A DNA stretch of 64,000 nucleotides, from positions 3,848,514-3,912,513 of the forward strand of contig NZ_CP098502.1 in NCBI RefSeq assembly GCF_024220175.1, written 5' to 3'. A model generated the notes under the pieces. It saw only the letters and a list, made by a program, of their open reading frames with translations. It was not told the DNA's origin and did not search any database. Shown here one piece after another: positions 16,620-25,616 of this stretch. Each line of letters opens with the position of its first letter. Positions within the stretch are counted from its first letter, which is position 1. Made by a program: the position numbers and the translations under genes. The DNA comes from Paraconexibacter antarcticus. GTDB lineage: Bacteria; Actinomycetota; Thermoleophilia; Solirubrobacterales; Solirubrobacteraceae.

Positions 16620-16871
16620 TGAGCCGCTCCCCGAGACATGCGTCCCGCCCACTCGGGATCGCATTCCGTGTCGTGTCGGACAGCATCACAGGATCCGTGG
16701 AGAAAAACCACGCTTTTCGACCTAAATGACGCAGGGAATGCGTCAGATGACGCATCCGAGGGAATGGACGGGTGTTTGATGTTGTCGCCTCCAACCGCGG
16801 CGAACGACAGCAGCCCTCGATACAGTAGATCGGCTCTCTACCCCCACCCCGAAGCAACGAAGGAGCACCCC
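16620..16871. promoter_or_regulatory. Divergent regulatory region with TGACGCA operator-like repeats
   Basis: Between the DsbA-like gene and the HxlR gene. TGACGCA at 16727-16733 and TGCGTCA at 16739-16745 form a 19-bp palindrome, and a third half-site TGACGCA follows at 16748-16754. A small hairpin GTGG/CCAC flanks an A-rich loop near 16697-16710. The spacing and symmetry suit a dimeric regulator such as the adjacent HxlR protein. Confidence 0.5.
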
Positions 16872-17552
16872 ATCCCCGCCCCCCCGCCCCCCAAGCGACA
16901 CCCCTATGACCAGTGGGCGCCGGACGCCCGCGCCCTCGACCTTGTCGGGGACAAGTGGACCCTGCTCATCGTGCGTGATCTCGTCGGCGGTCCCCGCCGT
17001 TTCGTCGAGCTCCAGCGCACGCTGCCCGGCATCTCCACCGAGCAACTCCGCTCGCGTCTGAACCGCATGGTCGCCGACGGCCTGCTGACCCGCCAGCGCT
17101 ACCGCGAGGTCCCGCCGCGGGTCGACTACGAGCTCACCGCACGGGCTCGCGACCTCCTGCCCGTCATCGGCGCGCTCGCGCGCTGGGGCTACCAGTGGAC
17201 CTGGAGCGACCCGCGCTCCGGCGAGGCCGTCGACATCGGCGCGATCTTCCGGTCGCTCCCCGGCCTGGAGGCCCCGAAGGGCTTCCGCGGCGTCGTGCAG
17301 CTCATCGTCTCCCGCGAGACCGACGACGACCGCGTCTACCTCGTGACCGGCAAGAAGGGCGCCGTCACCGTCGAGGAGGCGTCCGCCGATTCCCCCGCCG
17401 CGACGGTCCGCGGCAGCGAGGCCGCGTGGATCGACGCGCTCGGCCCCGAGGCCAGCCGCACGGGACTGAAGATCACCGGCGAGCAGGCCATCGCGGCCGC
17501 GCTCCTGGACGGGCTGTCGGCGCCGGCCGCGCGCGAGGCCGCCGTCGCCTAG
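16872..17552 (+). CDS. HxlR-family transcriptional regulator with C-terminal SCP2-like domain
   Basis: 226-residue protein. The winged helix of the HxlR family is at about residues 15-110 (ALDLVGDKWTLLIVRDLVGG, then LPGISTEQLRSRLNRMVADG). The C-terminal 100 residues resemble an SCP2/sterol-carrier fold, common in this actinobacterial subgroup. The start is notable. A textbook ribosome site AAGGAG at 16861-16865 lies six bases before an ATC codon at 16872, while the in-frame ATG codons at 16764 and 16779 would add a poorly conserved, low-complexity leader without such a site. I therefore start at ATC but keep the ATG at 16764 as the alternative. The upstream palindrome is a likely autoregulatory site. 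Confidence 0.8.
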   Translation: MPAPPPPKRHPYDQWAPDARALDLVGDKWTLLIVRDLVGGPRRFVELQRTLPGISTEQLRSRLNRMVADGLLTRQRYREVPPRVDYELTARARDLLPVIGALARWGYQWTWSDPRSGEAVDIGAIFRSLPGLEAPKGFRGVVQLIVSRETDDDRVYLVTGKKGAVTVEEASADSPAATVRGSEAAWIDALGPEASRTGLKITGEQAIAAALLDGLSAPAAREAAVA

Positions 17553-17584
17553 CCGCTCCGGGCCCCCGCAGACGACGACGTTCC

Positions 17585-17608
17585 ACGGCCCGCCTTCCGG
17601 CGGGCCGT
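17585..17608 (+). terminator. Intrinsic terminator after the HxlR gene
   Basis: Perfect 10-bp stem ACGGCCCGCC / GGCGGGCCGT with a TTCC loop; the downstream sequence has few T residues, so termination may be incomplete. Confidence 0.6.
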
Positions 17609-17658
17609 CGTCGTCATGCGCACGGTGGCCCCGGGGTTGAGCGCATCGCCGGCGGGGC

Positions 17659-18624
17659 ATGCCTGTTCGAATGCACATGTCCCACGCGTACAAGACCCTG
17701 ATCGGCGCCCTCGTCGGCGCCTGCCTCCTGATCGCCGCTCCCACCCAGGCCATCGCGAAGACGCACATCGCGGTCGGCATCGGCGATCAGAGCCCCGCGA
17801 TGTTCTCCTCCTCCGCCTGGAAGGCGCTGCATCTGAAGAAGACGCGCTACTTCCTGCCGTGGAACTCGATCCACGACAAGGGCCAGCTCGCGAGCGCCGA
17901 CGCCTTCGTGAAGGCCGCCCGCCACGCGCACGTGAAGGTCCTCATGCACGTCGGCACCGACAACTACGCCTCCAAGAAGGCGAAGCTGCCGTCCGTCTCG
18001 GCGTACAAGAAGGACGTCAAGGCGCTCGTCAGGCGCTACAAGCGGCTCGGCGTCAAGGAGTGGGGCGTGTGGAACGAGGCCAACCACGCCTCGCAGCCGA
18101 CCTACCGGTCGCCGAAGCGCGCCGCGCAGTACTTCACCGCGATGCGCTCGGTCTGCTCCCACTGCACGATCGTCGCCCTCGACGTCCTCGACCAGAAGGG
18201 CGTCGCCACGTACATCAGGAAGTGGTACGCCGCGGTCCCGAAGTCGTCGCGCAAGTACGTGAAGATCGTCGGCATCCACAACTACTCCGACGTGAACCGC
18301 AAGCGCTCGAGCGGCACGAAGACGATCATCAACGCCGTCCACAAGGCCGACAGGGTGGACACCGACTTCTGGCTCACCGAGACCGGTGCGCTCGTGTCCT
18401 TCGGCCGGTCCTTCCCGTGCTCGGAGTCCCGCGCCAAGAGCCGGATGACGTACATGTTCACGCTCGCGAAGAAGTATCGGAAGGACATCACGCGGCTGTA
18501 CTCCTACAACTGGCAGGGCACCGACTGCACGAACCGGTTCGACGCCGGCCTCGTGCACCCGGACGGCACCACCCGCCCGAGCTACGACGCGTTCAAGAAG
18601 GGCGCGGCGTCGTTCACCCGTTGA
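17659..18624 (+). CDS. Secreted glycoside hydrolase-like (beta/alpha)8 protein
   Basis: 321 residues with a signal peptide (hydrophobic LIGALVGACLLIAA, then a cleavage region APTQAIAKT). The mature part looks like a clan GH-A TIM barrel. The conserved WNEANHA motif after strand 4 would supply the acid/base Glu, and WLTETGAL after strand 7 the nucleophile Glu. Very Lys-rich for this genome, suggesting an extracellular cell-wall or polysaccharide-binding role. Family (GH5, GH39 or similar) cannot be fixed by eye. In-frame ATGs at 17671 and 17677 could also serve as start. It stands alone between HxlR and the sigma fusion gene. Confidence 0.72.
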   Translation: MPVRMHMSHAYKTLIGALVGACLLIAAPTQAIAKTHIAVGIGDQSPAMFSSSAWKALHLKKTRYFLPWNSIHDKGQLASADAFVKAARHAHVKVLMHVGTDNYASKKAKLPSVSAYKKDVKALVRRYKRLGVKEWGVWNEANHASQPTYRSPKRAAQYFTAMRSVCSHCTIVALDVLDQKGVATYIRKWYAAVPKSSRKYVKIVGIHNYSDVNRKRSSGTKTIINAVHKADRVDTDFWLTETGALVSFGRSFPCSESRAKSRMTYMFTLAKKYRKDITRLYSYNWQGTDCTNRFDAGLVHPDGTTRPSYDAFKKGAASFTR

Positions 18625-18744
18625 TGAGGAGTTCGTGAGGAACGGCCGTGGCGGCGCTCCCGCCCGGCTAGCCTCGAGGGACGGCGGTGGACGCTCCGAT
18701 GTCCGCCGCCGTTCCCGCAACCTTCGCGCCCGGCGCGAGTTTGC

Positions 18745-20388
18745 ATGTCCAGCAGTGCCCTCCGTGGCCACGTGGAAGTCTCCAGCCTCACATCCCGAAG
18801 CGCAGCCGGCCTGCGCGGCCCCACCCCGCTGCTGCGGATGGCGGGCGACGAGCGTCTCGTCGCCCTGACCCGTCGCGGCAACCAGGCCGCCTACGAGGCG
18901 CTCGTCGCCCGCTACCAGTCGCGGCTGCTCGCGTTCTGCCGGCACATGCTCGGCTCGCGCGAGGACGCGGAGGACGTCCTGCAGGAGGTCTTCGCGGCCG
19001 CCTTCAACGCGATGACCGCGGACGACCGCCCGATCAACGTGCGGCCGTGGCTCTACCGGATCGCGCGCAACCGCTCGCTGAACCACCTGCGTCGCCAGTC
19101 GGCGATCGGCGTGGACTCGATGGACGTGCACTTCGCCGACCACGGGACGAGCACCGCCGACAAGGTCCACGCCCGCGAGCACTTCCGCGAGCTCATCGGC
19201 GACGTGCAGGAGCTCGCCGAGACGCAGAAGACCGCCCTCCTCCTGCGTGAGATCGACGCGCTCTCCTACGAGCAGATCGCCGAGGCGATGGAGACGACGG
19301 TGCCCGCGGTGAAGTCGCTCCTCGTCCGCGCACGCGTCTCGCTCGCCGAGGCCGCCGAGGCGCGCCGCCTCTCGTGCGAGGAGGTCCGTGACGAGCTCGG
19401 CGAGGTCGCCGAGGGTCTCAAGCGCCGCAGCCCGCCGGTCCGCCGCCACCTGCGCCAGTGCGATCGCTGCCACGCGTTCGACAAGGACCTGCGCACGACG
19501 AACCGCGCCCTCGCGGCGATGTTCCCGCTCGGGCCGCTCCTGCTCCTGAAGAAGTTCATCCTCATGCAGGGCGCCGGCCAGGCCGCCGCCGGCTCGGCCG
19601 CCGCGGCGGGCACCAGCGCCGCCGCGGGCGCGGGCGCGGGCGGCGCCATGTCGGCCGGGCTTGGCGTCGTCGTGACGAAGACCGCCGCCGGCCTCGCGGC
19701 CGCCGCCATCGTCACGGCCGGCGCCGTCGAGGTCGACCACGTCGGCCGCCGCCCGGCCACCGGCGTCGCGCAGGCGCACGCCGCCGCCCACGCCGCCCCG
19801 GCCGCGGCCCCCGCCGCCCCGCGCGTCCTCGCGACCACGCCGCAGCCGCTGCAGTCCGCCCGCGAGGCCCAGGCCGTCGTGACGGCCGTCGGTGCGAAGG
19901 CGAAGGACGCCGCCGCGGCCGGCGACCTGCTCGCCGCAAAGACGGACCCGCCGCCCGCCGGCCCCCCTCCGGCGACCGAGAGCGTCCTCCCCGCCGTCGC
20001 CGCCGCCACGACGCCCACGGGCCTGCCCGCGGTGGGCGTGGCCGCGCCGGACCCCGGGACACCGCTCGCGCCCGCGCAGACCGGCTCGGACACGACGACG
20101 CTCCCGTCCCGTGACGGCGTCATGCCGGTCTACACCGCGGCGGTGCCGGCGCCCGCCCCGGCTCCGGCGGCCGCCGCCTCGCCCGCGCCCGCTCCGGCCC
20201 CCGCGCCCGGCGTGCCGGTCGCCCCGACCTCCCCCACGCCGCCGGCGCCTGCTCCGGATCCGGCGCCTGCTCCGGCTCCGGCTCCGGCTCCCGCGAGCAG
20301 CGATTCGGCGCCCGCGCCCGCGCCCGCGCCGCTGACCCCCGGCGCGCCCGCCGACCCGTCGGCGCCCGCCGGCTCCCCGGCGCCCTAG
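18745..20388 (+). CDS. ECF sigma factor fused to zinc-binding anti-sigma motif, membrane segment and Ala/Pro-rich tail
   Basis: 547-residue fusion. Residues 38-205 are an ECF sigma factor: region 2 with EDAEDVLQEVFAAAFNAM and RPWLYRIARNRSLNHLRRQ, and region 4 with SYEQIAEAMETTVPAVKSLL. Residues 205-250 form a zinc anti-sigma motif with C211, H235, C239 and C242 (spacing H-x3-C-x2-C). Hydrophobic stretches follow at about 257-275 and 303-330 (GLGVVVTKTAAGLAAAAIV), then roughly 210 residues rich in Ala and Pro that should lie outside the membrane or span the wall. The protein would thus hold a sigma factor at the membrane until release by proteolysis or conformational change. It ends by overlapping csaA tail to tail. 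Start at 18745 is tentative; the ATG at 18838 also fits. Confidence 0.85.
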   Translation: MSSSALRGHVEVSSLTSRSAAGLRGPTPLLRMAGDERLVALTRRGNQAAYEALVARYQSRLLAFCRHMLGSREDAEDVLQEVFAAAFNAMTADDRPINVRPWLYRIARNRSLNHLRRQSAIGVDSMDVHFADHGTSTADKVHAREHFRELIGDVQELAETQKTALLLREIDALSYEQIAEAMETTVPAVKSLLVRARVSLAEAAEARRLSCEEVRDELGEVAEGLKRRSPPVRRHLRQCDRCHAFDKDLRTTNRALAAMFPLGPLLLLKKFILMQGAGQAAAGSAAAAGTSAAAGAGAGGAMSAGLGVVVTKTAAGLAAAAIVTAGAVEVDHVGRRPATGVAQAHAAAHAAPAAAPAAPRVLATTPQPLQSAREAQAVVTAVGAKAKDAAAAGDLLAAKTDPPPAGPPPATESVLPAVAAATTPTGLPAVGVAAPDPGTPLAPAQTGSDTTTLPSRDGVMPVYTAAVPAPAPAPAAAASPAPAPAPAPGVPVAPTSPTPPAPAPDPAPAPAPAPAPASSDSAPAPAPAPLTPGAPADPSAPAGSPAP

Positions 20389-20738
20389 CCGACTTGGTCC
20401 CCGGGCTGCGCGTCCGGCGACGGGCTCAGCAGCAGCACGAGGCGGTCGGCCGTGTACGTCCCGAGGACAAGACACTCGCTCATGAACGGGCCGATCTGCT
20501 TCGGCGGGAAGTTCACCACCGCGACGACGAGCCGGCCGACGAGCTCCTCGCGGGCGTAGTTCGTGATCTGCGCCGACGAGCGCCGCTCGCCGATCTCCGC
20601 GCCGAAGTCGACACGCAGCTTCCAGGCGGGACGGCGGGCCTCGGGGAAGTCGTCCACCGCGACGACCCGGCCGACGCGCATGTCGACCCGGGCGAACTCG
20701 TCCCAGGCGAGGTCGCGGACCGGGCCCGGGTCCGTCAC
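20385..20738 (-). CDS. csaA: CsaA-like tRNA-binding-fold protein
   Basis: 117-residue single OB-fold domain of the CsaA/EMAP-II tRNA-binding type. Family features are FARVDMRVGRVVAVDDFPEA, KLRVDFG, the loop QITNYAREELVGRLVVAVVN and FPPKQIGPFMSECLVLG. CsaA is described as a protein-export chaperone in Bacillus; tRNA binding is an alternative role. Length is near the usual 110. It uses a GTG start at 20738 that overlaps the stop of the gene before it by 4 bp, so it is the second gene of a two-gene operon. Its stop overlaps the stop of the convergent sigma fusion gene. Confidence 0.88.
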   Translation of the reverse strand: MTDPGPVRDLAWDEFARVDMRVGRVVAVDDFPEARRPAWKLRVDFGAEIGERRSSAQITNYAREELVGRLVVAVVNFPPKQIGPFMSECLVLGTYTADRLVLLLSPSPDAQPGDQVG

Positions 20739-21418
20739 GGTCGCTTGGTCCCGAAGCGCAGCGAGCGCAGCGGGTTGTTCAGGAGCACGTCCGCGCCGAC
20801 CGACGTGGCGGTCGGCGTCTGCCCCGAGCGCTCGGCGAGGAGCGACAGCTCGAGGCCGGCGCGGCTCTGCGGCTGCCCGGCCGCGGGCGTCGGGGCGATG
20901 AAGAAGAGCTTGCCGTAGAGGAGCTTCCCGTCACGGCGCGTCTGGTAGACGAGCTCGTAGCCGATCGTCGACTCGTTCAGCCGGGCACGGCCCTCCCCGC
21001 GGTAGGACACCTGCGGGTCGGCGGCCTTCAGCTCGGCGAAGCGCCGGGTCGCAAGCAGCGGGTAGGCCGACGAGATGTCCCCGGTGTACGGCGGCACGGT
21101 GAGCGGCTTCACGGCGAACACCTCGTGGGCGCCGCTCGCGCCCGGCAGCGTCCCCTCGAGCCGGAGCAGCTCGCCCGCATGGGGCTTCACCGGGTTGAAG
21201 TCACGGCGATGGACGAGGTTGAACGCGACGCCGTCCCCGCGGACGACCTCGGTCTTGAGGGAGCCCGACGTCGCGACGAGATACGCCGCGGCGAGGACGA
21301 GCACCGCGCCCACCACCACGACGACGGCGGCGATCCGGCGCCCGCGCGACAGCGCCCGCCAGCGGGGCTCGATGAGCTGCGGCAGGGACGGGCCGAGCTC
21401 TTCCCGGACGACGGACAC
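20735..21418 (-). CDS. Single-pass membrane protein of unknown function
   Basis: 227 residues from a GTG at 21418. A short cytoplasmic N-terminus (SLPQLIEPRWRALSRGRR) precedes one transmembrane helix (IAAVVVVVGAVLVLAAAYLV). The rest, about 175 residues, should be extracytoplasmic and looks like a mixed beta domain. I do not recognise the family. It overlaps csaA by 4 bp, so the two are co-translated. A role at the cell envelope would fit with an export chaperone but is inference. Confidence 0.7.
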   Translation of the reverse strand: MSVVREELGPSLPQLIEPRWRALSRGRRIAAVVVVVGAVLVLAAAYLVATSGSLKTEVVRGDGVAFNLVHRRDFNPVKPHAGELLRLEGTLPGASGAHEVFAVKPLTVPPYTGDISSAYPLLATRRFAELKAADPQVSYRGEGRARLNESTIGYELVYQTRRDGKLLYGKLFFIAPTPAAGQPQSRAGLELSLLAERSGQTPTATSVGADVLLNNPLRSLRFGTKRP

Positions 21419-21548
21419 CTCGCGAAGTGTAGGCGGACGCTCGACGAACGGACGATCAAGGCGACCTCGTGCGCCAACGCACGAAGTCGTCCGCCGATAA
21501 CCGCGTGTAGTGCAGACCCCGACGAATCCCGAGTGAGGTGATCGATCC

Positions 21549-21800
21549 ATGCCGGCCTCCCCGCAGCGCCATCTTGTCCACTACGACGCCACGCGGCGAC
21601 GGCTCTGGATCGCGGGCCAGCGCTGCCACCACGGCGCGACGGGTGCCCTCCTCGCGGGCGTCGGCGCCGCCGGCCTGCTCGCGTCGCGGCTGCAGCTCGC
21701 CGGCACCGTCACCCTCCTCGCGGCGGGCACCGTCCTGATGGCCGACGACTGGCACGACCGCCAGATCTGGTTCGAGCGGGGCTGGCAGAACCAGCCGTAA
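21549..21800 (+). CDS. Small membrane protein
   Basis: 83 residues, preceded by the purine-rich GAGTGAGGTG. The N-terminal 30 residues are polar and basic with a His/Cys pair (CHHG). Two hydrophobic segments follow back to back (GALLAGVGAAGLLASRL and AGTVTLLAAGTVLMA), then a polar, Trp-rich tail (DDWHDRQIWFERGWQNQP). Function unknown. It is divergent from the csaA operon and faces a strong hairpin. Confidence 0.6.
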   Translation: MPASPQRHLVHYDATRRRLWIAGQRCHHGATGALLAGVGAAGLLASRLQLAGTVTLLAAGTVLMADDWHDRQIWFERGWQNQP

Positions 21801-21822
21801 GCCCGACTGCGTCGGGTTACGG

Positions 21823-21853
21823 CCGGGAGATGGCCCAGGGGGCCATCTCCCGC
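21823..21853. terminator. Bidirectional hairpin between convergent genes
   Basis: GGGAGATGGCC at 21825-21835 and GGCCATCTCCC at 21841-21851 form a perfect 11-bp stem between two convergent genes. A smaller hairpin CCCGAC/GTCGGG lies just before it. Either direction could use it. Confidence 0.6.
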
Positions 21854-21885
21854 CGGCGAGGCGCCGATCGCTGACGGCGTGGGGG

Positions 21886-22563
21886 TTACCTGGTGTGGTG
21901 GCTCTCGCCCGGGGCGAGGACGACGACCTGCGCGAACCCGGCGCCCTCGACGTCGGCCTTGAACGCCTGCGCGTCGGTCTCGATCGGCGGGAAGGTGTCG
22001 TAGTGGCAGGGGATGACGACGTCCGCCCCCACGAGCTCGGCGGCGACGACCGCGTCGAAGCGATCCATCGTGTAATGGCCACCGATCGGGACGAGCGCGA
22101 TGTCGATCTTGCCGCGCTTGCCCGGCAGCGCGAGGTCGCTGAACAGCGCCGTGTCGCCGAGGTGGTAGATGCGCACCCCGCCGATCTCGATGACGAGGCC
22201 GCCGGCCGGCGTGACCGTGCCCTTCGGCGTCGTCGAGGTGTGGAAGGCGGGGACGATCCGGGCCGAGCCCCACGGGTACTCGGCGGTGCCGCCGAAGTTC
22301 GTGTCGATGACGGTGACGCCCTCCTCGCCGATCTCGCCCGCGATCTCCGTGATCGCCTGGACGCTCGCGCCGGTGCGCTTCGCGATCTCGATCGTGTCGC
22401 CGAAGTGGTCCTGGTGCCCGTGCGTGAGCAGGATCGCGTCGGCCGGCACCTCATCGGCGGACGCGGCGCCCTTCGGGTTGCCGGTGAGGAAGGGGTCGAT
22501 GAGGACGTTGACGTCCCCGTCCGTGAGCAGGAAGCAGGACTGACCGAGGAACTTGATCTCCAT
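21886..22563 (-). CDS. UPF0173-type metal-dependent hydrolase (metallo-beta-lactamase fold)
   Basis: 225-residue metallo-hydrolase. The metal motif is LLTHGHQDHFGD (H-x-H-x-D-H), with further ligands in IVPAFHTS, YHLGDTALFSD and VIPCHYDTFPP. The start MEIKFLGQSCFLLTD is the usual one for the UPF0173 family, as is the length. The substrate is unknown; family members are generic hydrolases. It is 6 bp downstream of the next gene on this strand and probably shares its message. Confidence 0.88.
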   Translation of the reverse strand: MEIKFLGQSCFLLTDGDVNVLIDPFLTGNPKGAASADEVPADAILLTHGHQDHFGDTIEIAKRTGASVQAITEIAGEIGEEGVTVIDTNFGGTAEYPWGSARIVPAFHTSTTPKGTVTPAGGLVIEIGGVRIYHLGDTALFSDLALPGKRGKIDIALVPIGGHYTMDRFDAVVAAELVGADVVIPCHYDTFPPIETDAQAFKADVEGAGFAQVVVLAPGESHHTR

Positions 22564-22568
22564 GTGCG

Positions 22569-22910
22569 CTACGTCTCCTGGGGTGGGGTCTGGGGGTTCT
22601 GCAGTTCGTGGGCGAGCTGGAAGCCGACGGACGTGCCGATGAGGAGTCCGAGCCGGACCTCCTCGGCGATCAACGTGCGGATCGCGATCACCCGCTGCTC
22701 GGGGTCGTCCGTCGCCGCCGCCTGGGCGACCGCGGACTCGTGCGCGCCGCTGAAGTAGCCGCCGTCGAAGAGCGCGTCGTTGAGGATCTTCTGGAGCGCG
22801 GGCGCGGCGTGCGTCACGACCTCCTGCGCGTGATCGAGGCGGCCGGGCTCACTGAGCGCGGCGACCGCGGCGTCGACCTGCTCGGCGGTATAGGTCGGTG
22901 CGTCGGCCAT
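22569..22910 (-). CDS. Conserved hypothetical helical protein
   Basis: 113 residues, predicted mostly helical, with no signal, membrane segment or cysteine. The N-terminal part (YTAEQVDAAVAALSEPGRLD) and the alanine-rich middle (AVAQAAATDDPEQRVIAIRT) suggest a small helical bundle. I do not recognise a family. It precedes the metal-dependent hydrolase gene by only a few bases, and the two are likely an operon. Confidence 0.7.
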   Translation of the reverse strand: MADAPTYTAEQVDAAVAALSEPGRLDHAQEVVTHAAPALQKILNDALFDGGYFSGAHESAVAQAAATDDPEQRVIAIRTLIAEEVRLGLLIGTSVGFQLAHELQNPQTPPQET

Positions 22911-22958
22911 GGCCGGACCGACTCTACAAATGTGGGGCGGGCGGCCGGTGCCGCCCGG

Positions 22959-23723
22959 TCAGCGCGGCTTCGCCCGGGCGAGCACGAGGCCCGCGAGGAC
23001 GCCGGCGACCCCGCCGGTGAGGCCCGCGACGACGCTCGTGAAGTCCGCGACGACCGGGAGCAGCAGGAGCACGCCGGCGATGACCGCGGTGCCGAGGAGG
23101 TCGGCCTCGTCGTCGTCCTCCCCCGCGCGGCGCGCGAGCAGGACCGGGACCGCCCAGGCCGCGAGCAGCCCGAGGGCGGCGCCGTTCCCGCCGAGGATGA
23201 GCAGGCTCGTGTCGGTCTGGCTCGCCGCGGCGACGCCCCCGATGCCGCAGACCACGAACAGGAGGAGCACGACGACCGGGCCGTGGCGCCGCTCGAGCAG
23301 CCAGCCGTAGAGCGCGATCGCCGTGCAGCAGGCGAGCTGGACCCAGCCGTTCTCGTAGAGGAACGGGGTCGTCGCCAGGCGCCACCACTCGCCGCTGACC
23401 GGACCGTCGACGGCCACCGAGACGCGGTCGACGACGAAGAGGAGCAGGAAGCCCGCGATCCCGAGGACCGTGAGCGTGATCGTCACGTAGGGGCGCGTCG
23501 TCTCGTCCCCGCGGATGCCGGGGATCTCGCCGGTCCGCAGCGGGCCGAGCGTCGGCCGCGGCATCTTGCGCGGCTCCTTGACCCGGGCCTCCCCGCCCTC
23601 GCGCTCGATCTTCGGCGCGCGCTTGCGCAGCCGCTGACCGCAGTAGGGGCACTCGGTGATGTACGGGCTGACCTCAGAGCGACAGCTCTTGCACACAACG
23701 AAGAGATCGGGCGTTCCGGCCAT
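22959..23723 (-). CDS. Rhomboid-like membrane protein with N-terminal zinc ribbon, catalytic residues missing
   Basis: 254 residues. An N-terminal zinc ribbon has C11-x2-C14 and C25-x2-C28. After a 45-residue basic linker, about six membrane helices begin at residue 80. The first loop has the rhomboid-type GEWWRLATTPFLYENGWVQL, but the usual His is replaced. Where the protease serine should be (GxSG) the sequence reads GGNGAALGLL, so Ser is Asn, and no catalytic His follows. I infer a rhomboid pseudoprotease, likely a membrane chaperone or quality-control factor rather than an enzyme. Alternative: a related but distinct family. Confidence 0.7.
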   Translation of the reverse strand: MAGTPDLFVVCKSCRSEVSPYITECPYCGQRLRKRAPKIEREGGEARVKEPRKMPRPTLGPLRTGEIPGIRGDETTRPYVTITLTVLGIAGFLLLFVVDRVSVAVDGPVSGEWWRLATTPFLYENGWVQLACCTAIALYGWLLERRHGPVVVLLLFVVCGIGGVAAASQTDTSLLILGGNGAALGLLAAWAVPVLLARRAGEDDDEADLLGTAVIAGVLLLLPVVADFTSVVAGLTGGVAGVLAGLVLARAKPR

Positions 23724-23962
23724 CCACTGTCGATGATAGGCCCCCGGCCACCCCCGCGCGTTGTCTTTCTCCGGCGGCGGCCCCCGGCGGCGTCCCGCAC
23801 GGGCGGACGCGTGCAGATCGGGCCCATCGGTCTGCGCCTGCTATCTTTGGGTGTCGCATGTGGCGCCGCTGCATGCCCGAGGTGGCTTTTCCGTCAGACG
23901 AAACTCGCCTCCCCCTTATGACGTGGCCCACCGATGCGGCCACAGGAAGCGAAGGTTTTCGT

Positions 23963-25339
<1,377 letters not shown>

Positions 25340-25425
25340 CGCCTCCCGCCCGCGCCGAGACCCGGTAAGCGCCCACCAGGTGGGCGCCCGTCGGGTCTCG
25401 TCGTCGTTCAGGGCGCGGTGGCGGG

Positions 25426-25616
25426 CCACGATCTCCGCCCGGACGCGTGGCCTTCCGACGCCGGGCCCTACGGCGCGGTCGCGGCCACGATCTCCGCCCG
25501 GACGCGTCGCCTTCCGACGCCGGGCCCTACGGCGCGGTCGCGGCCACGATCTCCGCCCGGACGCGTCGCCTTCCGACGCTGGGCCCTACGGCGCGGTCGC
25601 GGCCACGATCTCCGCC
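25426..25616. repeat. 59-bp tandem repeat, three near-identical units plus partial copies
   Basis: Units begin at 25426, 25485 and 25544 with CCACGATCTCCGCC and are exactly 59 bp long, with one base difference between neighbours. The fourth start at 25603 lies inside the 3' end of the carboxylate-amine ligase gene, and each unit repeats the last codons plus stop of that gene. Because 59 is not a multiple of 3, the stops at 25586, 25527 and 25468 lie in three different minus-strand frames, each preceded by the codons for AEIVAATAP. Confidence 0.9.

Noticed and set aside
25426-25616. CRISPR array
   Set aside because: Units are head-to-tail identical copies with no variable spacers and include coding sequence of the ligase gene.
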